Shown: positions 63,486 through 64,000 of the stretch, piece after piece | Layout: each line of letters begins with the position of its first letter | Numbering within the stretch: the stretch's first letter is position 1 | Assembly: GCF_000720455.1 (NCBI RefSeq) | Contig: NZ_JOAK01000006.1 | Span: 1 to 64,000, forward strand | From: Streptomyces virginiae | Lineage (GTDB): Bacteria; Actinomycetota; Actinomycetes; Streptomycetales; Streptomycetaceae | Length of the DNA stretch: 64,000 nt | Reading direction: 5' to 3' | The notes under the pieces: generated by a model | Database searches by the model: none | Told to the model about the DNA's origin: nothing | What the model saw: the letters and a program-made list of their open reading frames with translations, nothing else | Made by a program: the position numbers and the translations under genes

Positions 63486-64000
63486 ACCACGGGGGCGGGT
63501 GCGGTGACAGGACGGGATATGGACAACCGCCCCGAGGCGGTGCGCGCACCCGCCCATTGGCCGAATTCCGCTTCGGCGGTGCCCGTCCGGCCGCGACGGC
63601 CGGTGGCCTGTCCCCCGTCCGGTGGCGATGCCCACGATGGACCGGAAAGGCCCGGTTCGGTGGGCGGGCTGCGACCACGCCGGCCCCAGCAGGCGCAGCG
63701 GCCCCTGGCGTTTCATGCCTGCGGGGTCGGGCGGCGATCCGTCGCGGCGCAGGTGGGACGGCGGGCCGGCGGACCGGCCCGGACGGGCGGACCGCGAGGC
63801 AGGCGGTGGCAACTTGGCCGGACCGGACGGGATGACGTGCCGCCGTGGCGGGCGGCGAGGCATGCGGGCCGGTCGGCGCGGTCCGGAAAGCGGGTACGCA
63901 GGCCCGGCGACGCCCTGGAGGTCGCCCCGTCGGGGTCGGTGGTCCGCGACCGTGACGGGATGCCGACGGCGCCGCCTTGCCCCGGGGGGTGTCTCGTCTT
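63486..64000. other. Intergenic region to window end
   Basis: I see no frame with coding character on either strand: the open frames here are short and rich in Arg, Gly and Pro, as expected by chance at this base composition. The minus-strand promoter of the DUF4360 genes must lie in its first part. The next gene is beyond the window. Confidence 0.5.

Overview
This 64 kb window looks like Streptomyces or a close relative. Base composition is very GC-rich, GTG and TTG starts are common, operons are tightly packed with 4-bp ATGA/GTGA overlaps, and the families present are typical of that group: MT0933-like antitoxin, SCO4225-type membrane protein, DUF6777, DUF4360, HelD and ROK. I see no rRNA, tRNA or CRISPR array. 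About 60 genes were assigned. All functional calls are read from sequence motifs without database searches.

Layout. (1) 1-0.6 kb: probable end of an IS5-like element abutting an SRPBCC gene. (2) 0.7-5 kb: ClC chloride transporter, DHFR-fold reductase, MMPL exporter. (3) 5-11.4 kb: a lipid-modification operon (FAD oxidoreductase, DUF1365, Cfa/UfaA1-like methyltransferase, DUF1295, alpha/beta hydrolase) downstream of an ECF sigma factor and its RskA-type anti-sigma. This matches the content of the mycobacterial sigK-rskA-ufaA1 locus. Two upstream sequences fit the mycobacterial SigK promoter pattern with identical spacing, one before sigK and one before the lipid operon. (4) 11.6-16.9 kb: RsbW-like ATPase, a Trp/His-rich secreted protein, a long Gly/Pro repeat protein (DUF6777), a secreted hydrolase. 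(5) 17-24.9 kb: TetR, MFS pump, a frameshifted SRPBCC gene and a carotenoid oxygenase, then PadR, an acyl-CoA dehydrogenase and a flavin monooxygenase. TetR and PadR each sit beside a clear palindrome. (6) 25-32.3 kb: HelD, a GlxA-type AraC regulator, GAPDH, glutamate synthase small subunit, a serine hydrolase. (7) 32.5-39.5 kb: metQNI-like ABC operon, hemerythrin, YbaK, anmK with an MFS carrier, and an NlpC/P60 hydrolase with a possibly structured leader.

(8) 39.7-43 kb: small genes, then a degraded patch: a 343-bp nearly palindromic element next to a broken maleylpyruvate-isomerase-like gene and a divergent LysR gene with three frame breaks. (9) 43-49.5 kb: 2H phosphoesterase, crotonase, Fur repressor divergent from katG, secreted proteins, a kinase. 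(10) 49.7-57 kb: methyltransferase, then a ROK repressor divergent from a sugar ABC operon ending in a GH1 beta-glucosidase. (11) 57-64 kb: discoidin/beta-helix secreted protein, membrane proteins, GNAT, and two tandem DUF4360 secreted proteins.

The most coherent system is the SigK/RskA-controlled lipid operon. The least explained parts are the 41 kb hairpin element, the NlpC leader, the Trp/His-rich protein and the DUF6777 repeat protein.
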